A DNA stretch of 64,000 bases, from the NCBI RefSeq assembly GCF_018310535.1, contig NZ_CP074102.1, positions 4,650,001 through 4,714,000 on the forward strand, in the 5' to 3' direction. The stretch's first letter is position 1; every line of letters begins with the position of its first letter. This DNA is from Streptomyces mirabilis. GTDB lineage: Bacteria; Actinomycetota; Actinomycetes; Streptomycetales; Streptomycetaceae. Positions 41,332-50,638 of this stretch are shown here, piece after piece. Position numbers and translations under genes: made by a program. Below the pieces are notes generated by a model that did not search any database, had not been told where the DNA came from, and worked only from the letters and a program-made list of their open reading frames with translations.

Positions 41332-42711
41332 TTGAGTACGGGATCCGGAATACCTTCCGCCCCCGGACCAGCCACCCCCGACTCCCCGCCCGCCCCCGAG
41401 AATTCCTCCCGCTCCCCCCGCTCCTCGATGTTCAGCTCGCTGAGGATCAGGAACTACCGGCTGTTCTTCCTCGGCCAGGTCGTCTCCAACACCGGCACCT
41501 GGATGCAGCGCATCGCTCAGGACTGGCTGGTCCTGAGCCTCACCGGCTCCTCCGCCGCGGTCGGCATCACCACCGCGCTGCAGTTCCTGCCGATGCTGCT
41601 CTTCGGGCTGTACGGCGGCGTCCTCGTCGACCGCCTCCCCAAGCGCCCCACCCTGCTGGCCACCCAGACCGCCATGGGCGTCACCGGCCTCGCGCTCGCC
41701 TTCCTGACCCTCTCCGGCCACGTCCAGGTCTGGCACGTCTACCTGGCGGCCTTCGCCGTCGGTCTCGCCACGGTCGTCGACAACCCGGCCCGCCAGTCCT
41801 TCGTCTCCGAGATGGTCGGCCCGGGCCAGCTGCAGAACGCGGTCAGCCTCAACTCCGCCAACTTCCAGTCCGCCCGCCTGGTCGGCCCCGCCGTCGCGGG
41901 CGTCCTGATCACCGGCGTCGGCACGGGCTGGGCGTTCCTCTTCAACGGCCTGTCCTTCGTGGCGCCCATCGTCGGCCTGCTCCTGATGCGCGGCCGCGAC
42001 CTGCACCCGGTCGAGCGGGCGCCGCGCGGCAAGGGCCAGCTCCGCGAAGGCCTGCGCTATGTCGCCGGCCACCCCGAGCTGATCTGGCCGATCGTCCTCG
42101 TCGGCTTCATCGGCACGTTCGGCTTCAACTTCCCGGTCTGGCTCTCGGCGTACGCGGACGACATCTTCCACGCGGGCGCCGGCGGGTACAGCCTCTTCAA
42201 CACGCTGATGGCGGTCGGCTCGGTGGCCGGCGCGCTGCTCGCCGCCCGCCGCGGCACGGCGAGACTGCGCATCCTGATCGCGGCGGCCATGGCCTTCGGC
42301 ATCCTGGAAGTGGTGGCGGCCCTGGCCCCGCCCTTCTGGCTCTTCGCCCTCCTCATGGTCCCGATCGGGATCTTCGGCCTCACCGTCAACGTCACGGCGA
42401 ACACCGCCGTCCAGATGGGCACCGACCCGGCCATGCGCGGCCGGGTGATGGCGCTGTTCATGATGGTCTTCATGGGCGGTACGCCCTTGGGGGCGCCCCT
42501 GGTCGGCTGGGTCACCGACGCCTACGGTCCGCGCGTGGGCTTCGCCCTCGGCGGCCTGGTCTCGGCCGTCGCCGCGACCACCGTCGGCCTGGTCCTGACC
42601 CGTGTCGGCGGGCTGCGTCTGTCCGTGGTCTGGCATCACGGCCACCCGCAGGTCAGCTTCGTACCGAAGGAAGCGGGGGAGCAGAAGGAGCGGCTGGCCG
42701 CGGCGGTGTGA
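41332..42711 (+). CDS. MFS transporter (EntS/DHA3-like)
   Basis: A 459-residue, 12-helix transporter of the MFS_3/EntS type: FSSLRIRNYRLFFLGQVVSN, TWMQRIAQDWLVLSLTGSS, YGGVLVDRLPKRPTLLATQ, DNPARQSFVSEMVGPGQLQN and NVTANTAVQMGTDPAMRGRV are typical. The TTG at 41332 is selected because a near-perfect AGGAGG (41317-41322) stands 9 bases upstream. An ATG-like start further upstream has none. Family members export siderophores or drugs. Control by the adjacent MarR protein is inferred. Confidence 0.87.
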   Translation: MSTGSGIPSAPGPATPDSPPAPENSSRSPRSSMFSSLRIRNYRLFFLGQVVSNTGTWMQRIAQDWLVLSLTGSSAAVGITTALQFLPMLLFGLYGGVLVDRLPKRPTLLATQTAMGVTGLALAFLTLSGHVQVWHVYLAAFAVGLATVVDNPARQSFVSEMVGPGQLQNAVSLNSANFQSARLVGPAVAGVLITGVGTGWAFLFNGLSFVAPIVGLLLMRGRDLHPVERAPRGKGQLREGLRYVAGHPELIWPIVLVGFIGTFGFNFPVWLSAYADDIFHAGAGGYSLFNTLMAVGSVAGALLAARRGTARLRILIAAAMAFGILEVVAALAPPFWLFALLMVPIGIFGLTVNVTANTAVQMGTDPAMRGRVMALFMMVFMGGTPLGAPLVGWVTDAYGPRVGFALGGLVSAVAATTVGLVLTRVGGLRLSVVWHHGHPQVSFVPKEAGEQKERLAAAV

Positions 42712-42818
42712 CGACGGCCGCCGTACGGTTGCCCGGCCGACCGCGGTACGGCGGTCGCTCGGCCGGCGGCACGGCGCGAAGGTGGTCAGGTGATCCATTT
42801 CCTGGAAGGGTGATGGGC

Positions 42819-43391
42819 ATGAGACTCTTTGCGGCCGTGCTGCCACCTCAGGCCGCGGTGCGTGAACTCGGCACGGTGGTCGACGAGTTGCACCGCCTGC
42901 CGGGCGCGGACGGACTGCGCTGGACGGGCCGCCCCGGCTGGCACTTCACCCTCGCCTTCTACGGCGAGGTGGCGGAGGAACTCGTCCAGCCCCTGTCGGA
43001 CCGCCTGGCCCGCGCGGCCCACCGCACCCCCTCCTTCCCTCTCGCCCTCCATGGCGGCGGCCACTTCGGGGGCCGGGCGTTGTGGACCGGGGTGTCGGGG
43101 GACGTTCCCACGATGCGGCTGCTGGCCGACCGGGCGGAGGCGGCGGCGCGGAAGGCGGGCGTCGAGACGGGCGAGCACCGTCGCTACCGCCCGCACCTGA
43201 CGCTGGCCCGCAGCCGGGACACCGCGGACTTCGCCCCGTACGTCGCCGCCCTGGACGCCTTCGCCGGGCGGGACTGGACGGCCCGGGAACTGTGTCTCGT
43301 ACGCAGCAATCTGCCGAGGTCGGGAGTGCGGGGGGAGCAGCCCCGCTACGAGACGGTGGCGCGTTGGCCGCTGGACGGGGCGGGCGGCTGA
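42819..43391 (+). CDS. thpR: RNA 2',3'-cyclic phosphodiesterase (ThpR, 2'-5' RNA ligase family)
   Basis: A 190-residue 2H phosphoesterase with both catalytic HxTx motifs, GWHFTLAFYGEV near residue 43 and YRPHLTLARSRD near residue 125. The N-terminus MRLFAAVLPPQAAVRELG is typical of ThpR. Such proteins hydrolyse 2',3'-cyclic phosphate RNA ends. The ligase reaction is in vitro. ATG 42819 is preferred over 42813 because GGAAGGG (42804-42810) is then 8 bases upstream. Confidence 0.88.
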   Translation: MRLFAAVLPPQAAVRELGTVVDELHRLPGADGLRWTGRPGWHFTLAFYGEVAEELVQPLSDRLARAAHRTPSFPLALHGGGHFGGRALWTGVSGDVPTMRLLADRAEAAARKAGVETGEHRRYRPHLTLARSRDTADFAPYVAALDAFAGRDWTARELCLVRSNLPRSGVRGEQPRYETVARWPLDGAGG

Positions 43392-43425
43392 AGGCGCCCG
43401 GGGACGGCCGGTTAACCTCGATGAC

Positions 43426-43512
43426 GTGAACCCGAAGACCCGAAACCAAATCATGGCCGGTGTGCTCGTGCTGATGTTCGTCGTGGTGGCGCTGGCGGCG
43501 GCGGTCAAGTAG
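43426..43512 (+). CDS. 28-residue single-span membrane peptide
   Basis: GTG 43426 to TAG 43512. The peptide VNPKTRNQIMAGVLVLMFVV then VALAAAVK has a basic N-terminus and one clear membrane helix. Codon third positions are almost all G/C, as in genuine genes here. It is too short for routine gene callers. It lies 34 bp after thpR on the same strand. I believe similar peptides occur in other streptomycetes, but a search is needed. Confidence 0.65.
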   Translation: MNPKTRNQIMAGVLVLMFVVVALAAAVK

Positions 43513-43580
43513 AGCCGACCTGACCGCTCCGCCGGGTCGGCCGGAACACCGCGCAGCTCGTCTGCCCGCGGGCAGGTCGT

Positions 43581-43609
43581 GGCCGGTCGCGCGGTTCCCC
43601 ACGCCCCTT
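43581..43609. repeat. Dispersed repeat, inverted module C
   Basis: GGTCGCGCGGTTCCCCACGC then CCCTT is the inverse of module C. Orientation is towards the aldo/keto reductase gene end, like the other copies close to 3' ends. Confidence 0.7.
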
Positions 43610-43611
43610 GA

Positions 43612-43635
43612 GGGGGCGCCCTGGCGGGCGCCCCC
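43612..43635. terminator. Terminator hairpin after aldo/keto reductase
   Basis: GGGGGCGCCC (43612-43621) pairs perfectly with GGGCGCCCCC (43626-43635), loop TGGC, 10 bases beyond the minus-strand gene's stop at 43645. It may also stop the plus-strand transcript from 43426. Confidence 0.65.
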
Positions 43636-43644
43636 TGGGGAGCG

Positions 43645-44637
43645 CTACCAGGCGAAGGCCTCCGGGGACGGGCCAGGACCCGGGAAGATCTCGTCCAGGC
43701 CGGTCAGCAGCTCGTCCGACAGCTCCAGTTCGACCGCGCGCAGGGCCGAGTCGAGCTGTGCGGCGGTGCGGGGGCCGACGATGGGGCCGGTGACGCCGGG
43801 GCGGGTCAGCAGCCAGGCCAGGGCGGCCTCGCCGGGCTCGATCCCGTGCTTGTCGAGCAGATCCTCGTACGACTGGATCTGCGCGCGGATGGTGGTGTTG
43901 GCGAGGGAGTCGGCGGCCCGGCCGCTCGCCCTGCGTCCGCCCTCGACCTCCTTCTTGATGACGCCGCCGAGCAGTCCGCCCTGCAGCGGCGACCAGGGGA
44001 TGACCCCGAGGCCGTACTCCTGCGCGGCCGGGATGACCTCCATCTCCGCGCGCCGCTCGGCGAGGTTGTAGAGGCACTGCTCGCTGACGAGACCGATGGT
44101 GCCGTGGCGCCGGGCGGCGATCTCGTTGGCCTGGGCGATCTTGTACCCGGGGAAGTTGCTGGACCCCACGTAGAGGATCTTGCCCTGCTGCACCAGCACG
44201 TCGACGGCCTGCCAGATCTCCTCGAAGGGAGTGCGGCGGTCGACGTGGTGGAACTGGTAGACGTCGATGTAGTCGGTCCGCAGCCGCTTGAGGGAGGCGT
44301 CCACGGCCCGTCGGATGTTGAGGGCCGACAGCTTGTCGTGGTTGGGCCAGGCGTCGCCGTCGGCGGCCATGTTCCCGTACACCTTGGTGGCGAGCACGAC
44401 CTTGTCGCGCCGCTCACCGCCCTTCGCGAACCAGTTTCCGATGATCTCTTCCGTACGGCCCTTGTTCTCGCCCCAGCCGTACACGTTCGCGGTGTCGAAG
44501 TAGTTGATCCCTGCGTCCAGCGCCGCGTCCATGATGGCGTGGCTGTCGACTTCGTCGGTCTGCGGACCGAAGTTCATGGTGCCGAGGACGAGTCGGCTGA
44601 CCTTGAGTCCCGTGCGTCCGAGCTGCGTGTACTTCAT
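43645..44637 (-). CDS. Aldo/keto reductase
   Basis: A 330-residue NADPH-dependent oxidoreductase with a TIM barrel. Catalytic tetrad: Asp and Tyr in INYFDTANVYGWGENKGRTE, Lys in KVVLATKVYGNM, His in VYQFHHVDRRTP. Other family elements are VGSSNFPGYKIAQANEIA, QCLYNLAERRAEMEVIPAAQ and GLGVIPWSPLQGGLLGG. It resembles the YghZ/Gpr9-type general aldehyde reductases. Start ATG 44637. Substrate unknown. Confidence 0.92.
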   Translation of the reverse strand: MKYTQLGRTGLKVSRLVLGTMNFGPQTDEVDSHAIMDAALDAGINYFDTANVYGWGENKGRTEEIIGNWFAKGGERRDKVVLATKVYGNMAADGDAWPNHDKLSALNIRRAVDASLKRLRTDYIDVYQFHHVDRRTPFEEIWQAVDVLVQQGKILYVGSSNFPGYKIAQANEIAARRHGTIGLVSEQCLYNLAERRAEMEVIPAAQEYGLGVIPWSPLQGGLLGGVIKKEVEGGRRASGRAADSLANTTIRAQIQSYEDLLDKHGIEPGEAALAWLLTRPGVTGPIVGPRTAAQLDSALRAVELELSDELLTGLDEIFPGPGPSPEAFAW

Positions 44638-44697
44638 GACTCCCTAGCCAACGGGGTGGAGTGCGCTCTAGGCAAGGGAGGCGTGCGGGACGGGGGC

Positions 44698-45276
44698 TCA
44701 GTCGCGGGGGAACTCGTCCGTTTTGAGGGTGAGTCCGAGGGTGGTGGTCAGGTCGACGTCTCCGCCGAAGGAGACCGTCGTCTCCGTGACGTACTCGCCG
44801 TCCTTGGGCTGGGTGTAGACGTGGCACTTGCCGACGTACGGGTCCACGACCAGGAACACGGGGACTTCGGCGGTGGCGTACGCGGTCTTCTTGGGGCCGT
44901 AGTCGTTGGCGGCAGTCCCTTTGGAGATCACCTCGGCGACGAACTCGACGTCCTGGTGGAGCCAGTGGTTCGCCGAGTTCTGCTCCGCCCCGTCGCGCAA
45001 CTTCGCCACGTCCGGGCAGAAGCCGTTCAGGCCGCCGGGGAAGTCGATGCGCACGTCCGAGAAGACCATGGCGTCCATGCCGAACCTCTCGTCCAGGGCG
45101 CGCACGATCCTGCGGATGATCAACCAGTGAATGCTCCGCTGCGGCACCATGTAGACGGCCCCCTCGACGATCTCGGCCCGGTAGCCCTCGGGGACGGACA
45201 GCCGCTCAAAGAGCCTGTCCAAGGCGCTCATGTCGTCGCTGTCGGCCATCTCGATCCTGTCTTCAAGGACGGTCAT
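44698..45276 (-). CDS. Uma2 family (DUF820) endonuclease-fold protein
   Basis: A 192-residue protein with a restriction-endonuclease-like core: RAEIVEGAVYMVPQRSIHWL, CPDVAKLRDG (metal Asp), DVEFVAEVISKGTAANDYGP (E-x-x-S) and KKTAYATAEVPVFLVVDPYV (K and D). Uma2 proteins are numerous in streptomycetes and cyanobacteria, often beside mobile genes, with no settled role. ATG 45276 has GGGGAGG 9 bases upstream. It stands alone here. Confidence 0.87.
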   Translation of the reverse strand: MTVLEDRIEMADSDDMSALDRLFERLSVPEGYRAEIVEGAVYMVPQRSIHWLIIRRIVRALDERFGMDAMVFSDVRIDFPGGLNGFCPDVAKLRDGAEQNSANHWLHQDVEFVAEVISKGTAANDYGPKKTAYATAEVPVFLVVDPYVGKCHVYTQPKDGEYVTETTVSFGGDVDLTTTLGLTLKTDEFPRD

Positions 45277-45365
45277 CGTGGCGTTCCTCCCCGGCCCGCA
45301 ACCGGGTCGAGTGCAGCCGCGCGGTACAACGATACGCACGGTGACCCGGTTACGTGGGGGCATGC

Positions 45366-45386
45366 TTGACCTCAACCTTGGTTGAG
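45366..45386 (+). promoter_or_regulatory. Putative MerR-type operator/promoter
   Basis: A perfect palindrome CTCAACC-TT-GGTTGAG (45371-45386) is joined to TTGACC (45366-45371) as a -35 element. MerR-family sites have this layout, with the palindrome inside an elongated spacer. A fitting -10 near 45391 (CAGGCT) is poor. Located 17 bases before ATG 45403. Confidence 0.5.
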
Positions 45387-45402
45387 ACATCAGGCTGGCG
45401 GC

Positions 45403-45879
45403 ATGACCTCGGCAACCGATCGCACAGATCACGCCAACCACCCCAACTACGCCGACCACAGCGCCATCGGTCTGCTCGTCAGCCGGTTCTTCCGTTCGCT
45501 CGACGTGCGGGAGATCGACGAGGAGTGGGCACGGGAGTACTTCACGGAAGACGTGCGGGAGCGGACGCCCATCGGTGACAACGAAGGGCGCAACGCCGTG
45601 CTGCGGCACACCGTCGAGGCGCTCGGGCGCTTCGCTCGTACGCAGCACATCGCCACCGACGTGATGAGTGAGGTGGCGGAGGGCGGGGCGGTGGCCGCCG
45701 TCTCCTGGAACGCGTTGATGACTCACGTTCACCACGACGGCACCCTCTTCACCGTGGGCGGTCACTGCCGGGCCGAGGTTCGGCGTACCCCCGACGGCTG
45801 GCGCTTCCGCGACACGGCCATAGAGGTGATCTGGACCCGGGGAAAGCCGCCGGCCGGTGTCGGCGGTCAGGCCGAGTAG
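45403..45879 (+). CDS. SnoaL/NTF2-like protein
   Basis: A 158-residue protein of the SnoaL-like nuclear-transport-factor-2 fold. Evidence: IGLLVSRFFRSLDVREIDEE at the N-terminal helix, WAREYFTEDVRERTPIGDNE, GRFARTQHIATDVMSEVAEG, GGHCRAEVRRTPDGWRFRDT then AIEVIWTRG at the end. These alpha-beta cones may be enzymes or ligand-binding proteins. The substrate cannot be told. Expression is likely inducible if the MerR-type site is functional. Its final 13 bases overlap the convergent SGNH-hydrolase gene. Confidence 0.8.
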   Translation: MTSATDRTDHANHPNYADHSAIGLLVSRFFRSLDVREIDEEWAREYFTEDVRERTPIGDNEGRNAVLRHTVEALGRFARTQHIATDVMSEVAEGGAVAAVSWNALMTHVHHDGTLFTVGGHCRAEVRRTPDGWRFRDTAIEVIWTRGKPPAGVGGQAE

Positions 45880-46541
45880 GGCTCGCCCAGGTCCCAGGCC
45901 TGGTACATCGCCTCCGCGAAGGCCTCCGCGATCTTGTGCTCGCCGGTCGCGTTGGGATGCGTGCCGTCGTACGTGTCGTGGCGGAAGTCGTAGCCGGGGG
46001 GCGGGGAGGCGAGGAGGACGGGGGAGCGGGGTTCGTCCAGGTCGGCCACCGCCTTCGCCAGGAGTTCGTTGAAGGCGGCGACCTCGGCGGCGAAGGGCGC
46101 GTCGGACTCCGCGCGGACGTTCGGTATCACCGGGAGGAGGACCAGGTGGATGCGCGGGTTCGCCGCACGGGCCTCGGCGACGAAGGCGCGGGCGTTCGCC
46201 GCCGTCTGTACGGCGTTCGTGTAGAAGCCCAGGTCGATCAGGCCGAGGGAGACCAGGAGCACGTCCGCGCGCTGGGTGCGGACCGCCTCACCGATCAGGG
46301 GCACCATGTGCTGCCAGCCCTCGCCCCAGCCCGCGAGGTGGGCGCGCGGGAAGTCCGGGTCCGCGTACTCGTGCGAGTCGGCGGACTCCGTCGCCTTGTC
46401 GTACAGCGTCTCGCGCGGGCCGACGATCCGGAACGGGCCCCCGTACGTCGCGCGCAGGTGCTGCCACATTCGGTAACGCCATGTGTGTTCGCCCGCGCTT
46501 CCGATCGTCATGGAGTCGCCGACGGGCATGAACCTGAGCAT
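45867..46541 (-). CDS. SGNH/GDSL-type hydrolase
   Basis: A 224-residue esterase-type protein with block I MLRFMPVGDSMTIGSAGEHT (nucleophile Ser of GDS), a block II/III region VLLVSLGLIDLGFYTN and block V DTYDGTHPNATGEHKIAEAF carrying Asp and His. No signal peptide, so cytosolic, unlike many streptomycete GDSL lipases. The Asn of block III appears replaced (LGLIDLG rather than G-x-N-D), which is unusual. ATG 46541 is the assumed start, with only a weak ribosome binding site. Confidence 0.82.
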   Translation of the reverse strand: MLRFMPVGDSMTIGSAGEHTWRYRMWQHLRATYGGPFRIVGPRETLYDKATESADSHEYADPDFPRAHLAGWGEGWQHMVPLIGEAVRTQRADVLLVSLGLIDLGFYTNAVQTAANARAFVAEARAANPRIHLVLLPVIPNVRAESDAPFAAEVAAFNELLAKAVADLDEPRSPVLLASPPPGYDFRHDTYDGTHPNATGEHKIAEAFAEAMYQAWDLGEPYSA

Positions 46542-46679
46542 CCGCTCATCATGGATGATCGGGCGGGCGATCAGTAAGGGCCGTGTGGGGTGTGAGGTGT
46601 GAGGATGGACACGCCGGCGGCCGCGGCTCCCCGCGGGCGCACCCGGGTCCCGGCGGCGCCGGGATGGCAGGCTTGGGCC

Positions 46680-47666
46680 ATGCGCCGATCGTCCTCGTTC
46701 CTCGCCGGAGCCGCCTCCGCCGCTGCCGTTCTCGCCCTCGCGCTGCCGGCGCCGGCCCTTGCCGCCGACGGGGACGGGGGGTTCACGATCAAGGATCCCC
46801 GGATCGCCGAGTCGAGCGGGCTCGCCGCCTCGCATCTCCACCCCGGCATCTACTGGACCCACAACGACAGCGACGACGGTCCGTACCTCTACGCCGTCGA
46901 CAGCAGGACCGGCGAGACCGTCGCCACCATCACCATGAAGGGGGTGGGCGCGCCGCGTGACGTCGAGGCCATCTCCCTCGGGCCCGACGGCGACCTCTAC
47001 GTCGGCGACATCGGCGACAACCTCGGCGGCAAGTGGTCCTACGTGTGGATCTACAAGCTGCCCGAGCCGAAGGTGCTCAAGGACCAGACGATCCGGGCCA
47101 CGCAGTACGTCGTGAAGTACGCGGACGGCCCCCGCAACGCCGAAGCGCTGATGGTCCACCCGAAGACCGGACGGGTCTACATCGCCGACAAGAACGAGGA
47201 CGGCGGCCACCTGTACGAGGGTCCGGCCCGGCTCTCCACGTCGGGCACCAACATCTTCCGGCCCGTCGCCACCATCGACCTCTGGGTCACCGACGGCGCC
47301 TTCTCGCCCGACGGCGAACAGCTCGTCGTGCGCGGGTACTTCGGCGGGATCGCGTACGCCTGGAACGACGGGAAGCCCAAGCGCCAGGGGCGGTTGAACG
47401 TGCCGCTCCAGCGGCAGGGGGAGTCGGTCACGTACACCCCCGACGGGGCCAAGCTCATGTACGGCAGCGAGGGCAAGGACAGCCCGGTCCAGCCCGGTTC
47501 GGTTCCCGGGGGCGATTCCGGCTCCAAGTCGCCTTCGGAGGGCGGGGGATCGGCGTCGGCCGGCGGGAGCGGCGGCGGCATGAGCTCCGGTGCCAAGGGG
47601 GCGCTCGCCGTCGCCGCGGTTCTGGCGGCGGGGTTCGGGCTGCGGAGGTTGTTGCGCAAGTCGTAG
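46680..47666 (+). CDS. Secreted, membrane-anchored beta-propeller-like protein
   Basis: A 328-residue exported protein. Signal peptide (MRRSSSFLAGAASAAAVLAL, cleavage near A-L-A-A). The mature domain has repeated beta blades such as ESSGLAASHLHPGIYWTHND, DVEAISLGPDGDLYVGDIGD, NAEALMVHPKTGRVYIADKN and VTDGAFSPDGEQLVVRGYFG, resembling secreted WD40/phytase-like propellers. A Gly/Ser linker then leads to a C-terminal helix GALAVAAVLAAGFGLRRLLR and a basic end, like a membrane or cell-wall anchor. The substrate is unknown. It is immediately followed, in the same frame, by a CBM2 remnant. Confidence 0.8.
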   Translation: MRRSSSFLAGAASAAAVLALALPAPALAADGDGGFTIKDPRIAESSGLAASHLHPGIYWTHNDSDDGPYLYAVDSRTGETVATITMKGVGAPRDVEAISLGPDGDLYVGDIGDNLGGKWSYVWIYKLPEPKVLKDQTIRATQYVVKYADGPRNAEALMVHPKTGRVYIADKNEDGGHLYEGPARLSTSGTNIFRPVATIDLWVTDGAFSPDGEQLVVRGYFGGIAYAWNDGKPKRQGRLNVPLQRQGESVTYTPDGAKLMYGSEGKDSPVQPGSVPGGDSGSKSPSEGGGSASAGGSGGGMSSGAKGALAVAAVLAAGFGLRRLLRKS

Positions 47667-47684
47667 TCGCCCCATGGATCGCTG

Positions 47685-47945
47685 GGCAGTGGCTTCGACG
47701 GCGACGTGAAGGTGACCAACACGGGGACGGTCGCTCTCAAGTCCTGGAAGGTGAGCTGGACTTGGTGCGGGGCGCAGCAGGTCGCCACCATGTGGAACGC
47801 GAGCTACACGCAGAGCGGGGCGAGCGTCACCGCGTCGAACGCCGATCACAACGGGGCCGTCGCGGTGGGCGGTTCGGTGAGCTTGGGGTTCGGGGGAGCG
47901 CCGGGGGGTGGGGCCATGCCGACGGTGACGTGCACGGCGACGTGA
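47685..47945 (+). pseudogene. Remnant of a CBM2 cellulose/chitin-binding module
   Basis: In-frame sequence GSGFDGDVKVTNTGTVALKS, then WKVSWTWCGAQQVATMWNAS, YTQSGASVTASNADHNGAVA and PTVTCTAT before a stop at 47945 is the body of a family 2 carbohydrate-binding module. The first strand, its Cys and any catalytic domain are missing. No ribosome binding site or sensible start is present. The module is in the same frame as the preceding propeller gene, after its TAG at 47664, so either that gene once carried it or a separate CBM2 enzyme gene has been deleted. Confidence 0.75.
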
Positions 47946-47948
47946 GAA

Positions 47949-47986
47949 GGGGGCGCCCGGCGCGCATGTCCGCGCCGGGCGCCCCC
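47949..47986. terminator. Strong terminator hairpin before serC end
   Basis: A perfect 16-bp stem: GGGGGCGCCCGGCGCG (47949-47964) with CGCGCCGGGCGCCCCC (47971-47986), 6-nt loop, between convergent units. Confidence 0.75.
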
Positions 47987-48004
47987 TCTGCGTACGAGTG
48001 AGGA

Positions 48005-49400
<1,396 letters not shown>

Positions 49401-49417
49401 CGGGGCGAGGGAGTGGG

Positions 49418-50638
49418 TCAGGGGGTCGGGGTCAGGTGTACCGGGAGTTCGTGCAGGTCGTTCTGGGTTACCACCGGCTTGTTGCGGAGTTCTGAGGAGG
49501 GGATCGCCAGGTCCAGGGACGGGAAACGGGCGTACAGGGCCGGGAGGGCGACCGCCGCCTCCAGGCGGGAGAGGGCGGCGCCGGGGCAGACGTGCGGGCC
49601 GTGGCCGAAGGAGATGTGACGGTTCTTCGTGGTGCGGGCGATGTCGAAGTCGCCCGCGCTCGGACCGTGCGCGTTCTCGTCGCGGCCGATCGCGCCGTAC
49701 GAGACGATCAGGGCGTCGCCCGCGGGGATCACCTTGTCCCCGACGGGTACGTCCTCCGTCGCGAAGCGGATCAGGACGTGCGAGGTCGGAGTCGAGTAGC
49801 GGAGGGTTTCCTCCACGACCGCCGACCAGTCCGCCTCGCCGGAGAGGACGAGGGCGCGCTGCTCGGGGTGGGCGGAGAGGTTGACCACCGCGTTGACGAT
49901 CAGGGAGATCGTCGTCTCATGGCCCGCCGCGACCATCAGCTGGAGGGTGGAGACGATCTCCTCGTCGGTGAGATGGTCGCCGTCCTCGGAGGCCAGGATC
50001 AGGGCCGAGGTCAGATCGTCACCGGGCTCCGCCCGCTTCGCGGCGACCGTCGCCGCCATGATCCCGGCCAACTCCGTCAGCGTGGCGATGACCTCCGCGG
50101 GCGGGGTCTGCGTCGAGAAGAACTTCTCGAAGAGTTCCTTGAGGCGGGGGAGCCGGGACTCCTCGATGCCCATGAGGTCGGCGACGACGTACATGGGGAG
50201 GGGGTAGGCGAAGTCGGCCTTCAGGTCGACGACCCCGTCCGGGCCCGGCGCCAGGGAGTCCAGCAGACCCTCCGTCAGTTTCGTGATGCGCTCCCGCATC
50301 TGCTCCACCCGGCGCGGTGTGAGCGCCTGCGCGACCAGCGTGCGCATCCGGCGGTGGTCCGCGCCGTCCACCGTGAGCATGGAGCGGCCGGGGTTGGCGA
50401 GCCCGATCAGCGGCCAGTCGGGGGCTATCTCGCCGCGCTGCCAGGCACCCCAGACGTTGATGTCCTTGACCAGCCGGGGGTCGGTGAGCAGGGCGCGTGC
50501 CTCGGCGTGGTGGGTGACGGCCCAGACCGGGACGCCGCCGGGCAGTTCGACGGCGGCGAGCGGTCCCGCCTCCCTGAGCCGAGCGCTCTCGCCGTCCAGG
50601 TCGGACACGAACGGGTCCAGGACGATACGACTGGTCAT
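49418..50638 (-). CDS. Cytochrome P450, conservon-associated
   Basis: A 406-residue P450 with all canonical elements: I-helix LMVAAGHETTISLIVNAV, K-helix E-x-x-R in VVEETLRYSTPTS, and heme ligand Cys in FGHGPHVCPGAALSRLEAAV. Upstream regions TDPRLVKDINVWGAWQRGEI and SMLTVDGADHRRMRTLVAQA are like the CYP154/CYP107 group. ATG 50638 overlaps the stop of the upstream P450 as ATGA, so both P450s are coupled. It is the last gene of the conservon. Substrate unknown. Electron partner is not encoded here. Confidence 0.92.
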   Translation of the reverse strand: MTSRIVLDPFVSDLDGESARLREAGPLAAVELPGGVPVWAVTHHAEARALLTDPRLVKDINVWGAWQRGEIAPDWPLIGLANPGRSMLTVDGADHRRMRTLVAQALTPRRVEQMRERITKLTEGLLDSLAPGPDGVVDLKADFAYPLPMYVVADLMGIEESRLPRLKELFEKFFSTQTPPAEVIATLTELAGIMAATVAAKRAEPGDDLTSALILASEDGDHLTDEEIVSTLQLMVAAGHETTISLIVNAVVNLSAHPEQRALVLSGEADWSAVVEETLRYSTPTSHVLIRFATEDVPVGDKVIPAGDALIVSYGAIGRDENAHGPSAGDFDIARTTKNRHISFGHGPHVCPGAALSRLEAAVALPALYARFPSLDLAIPSSELRNKPVVTQNDLHELPVHLTPTP

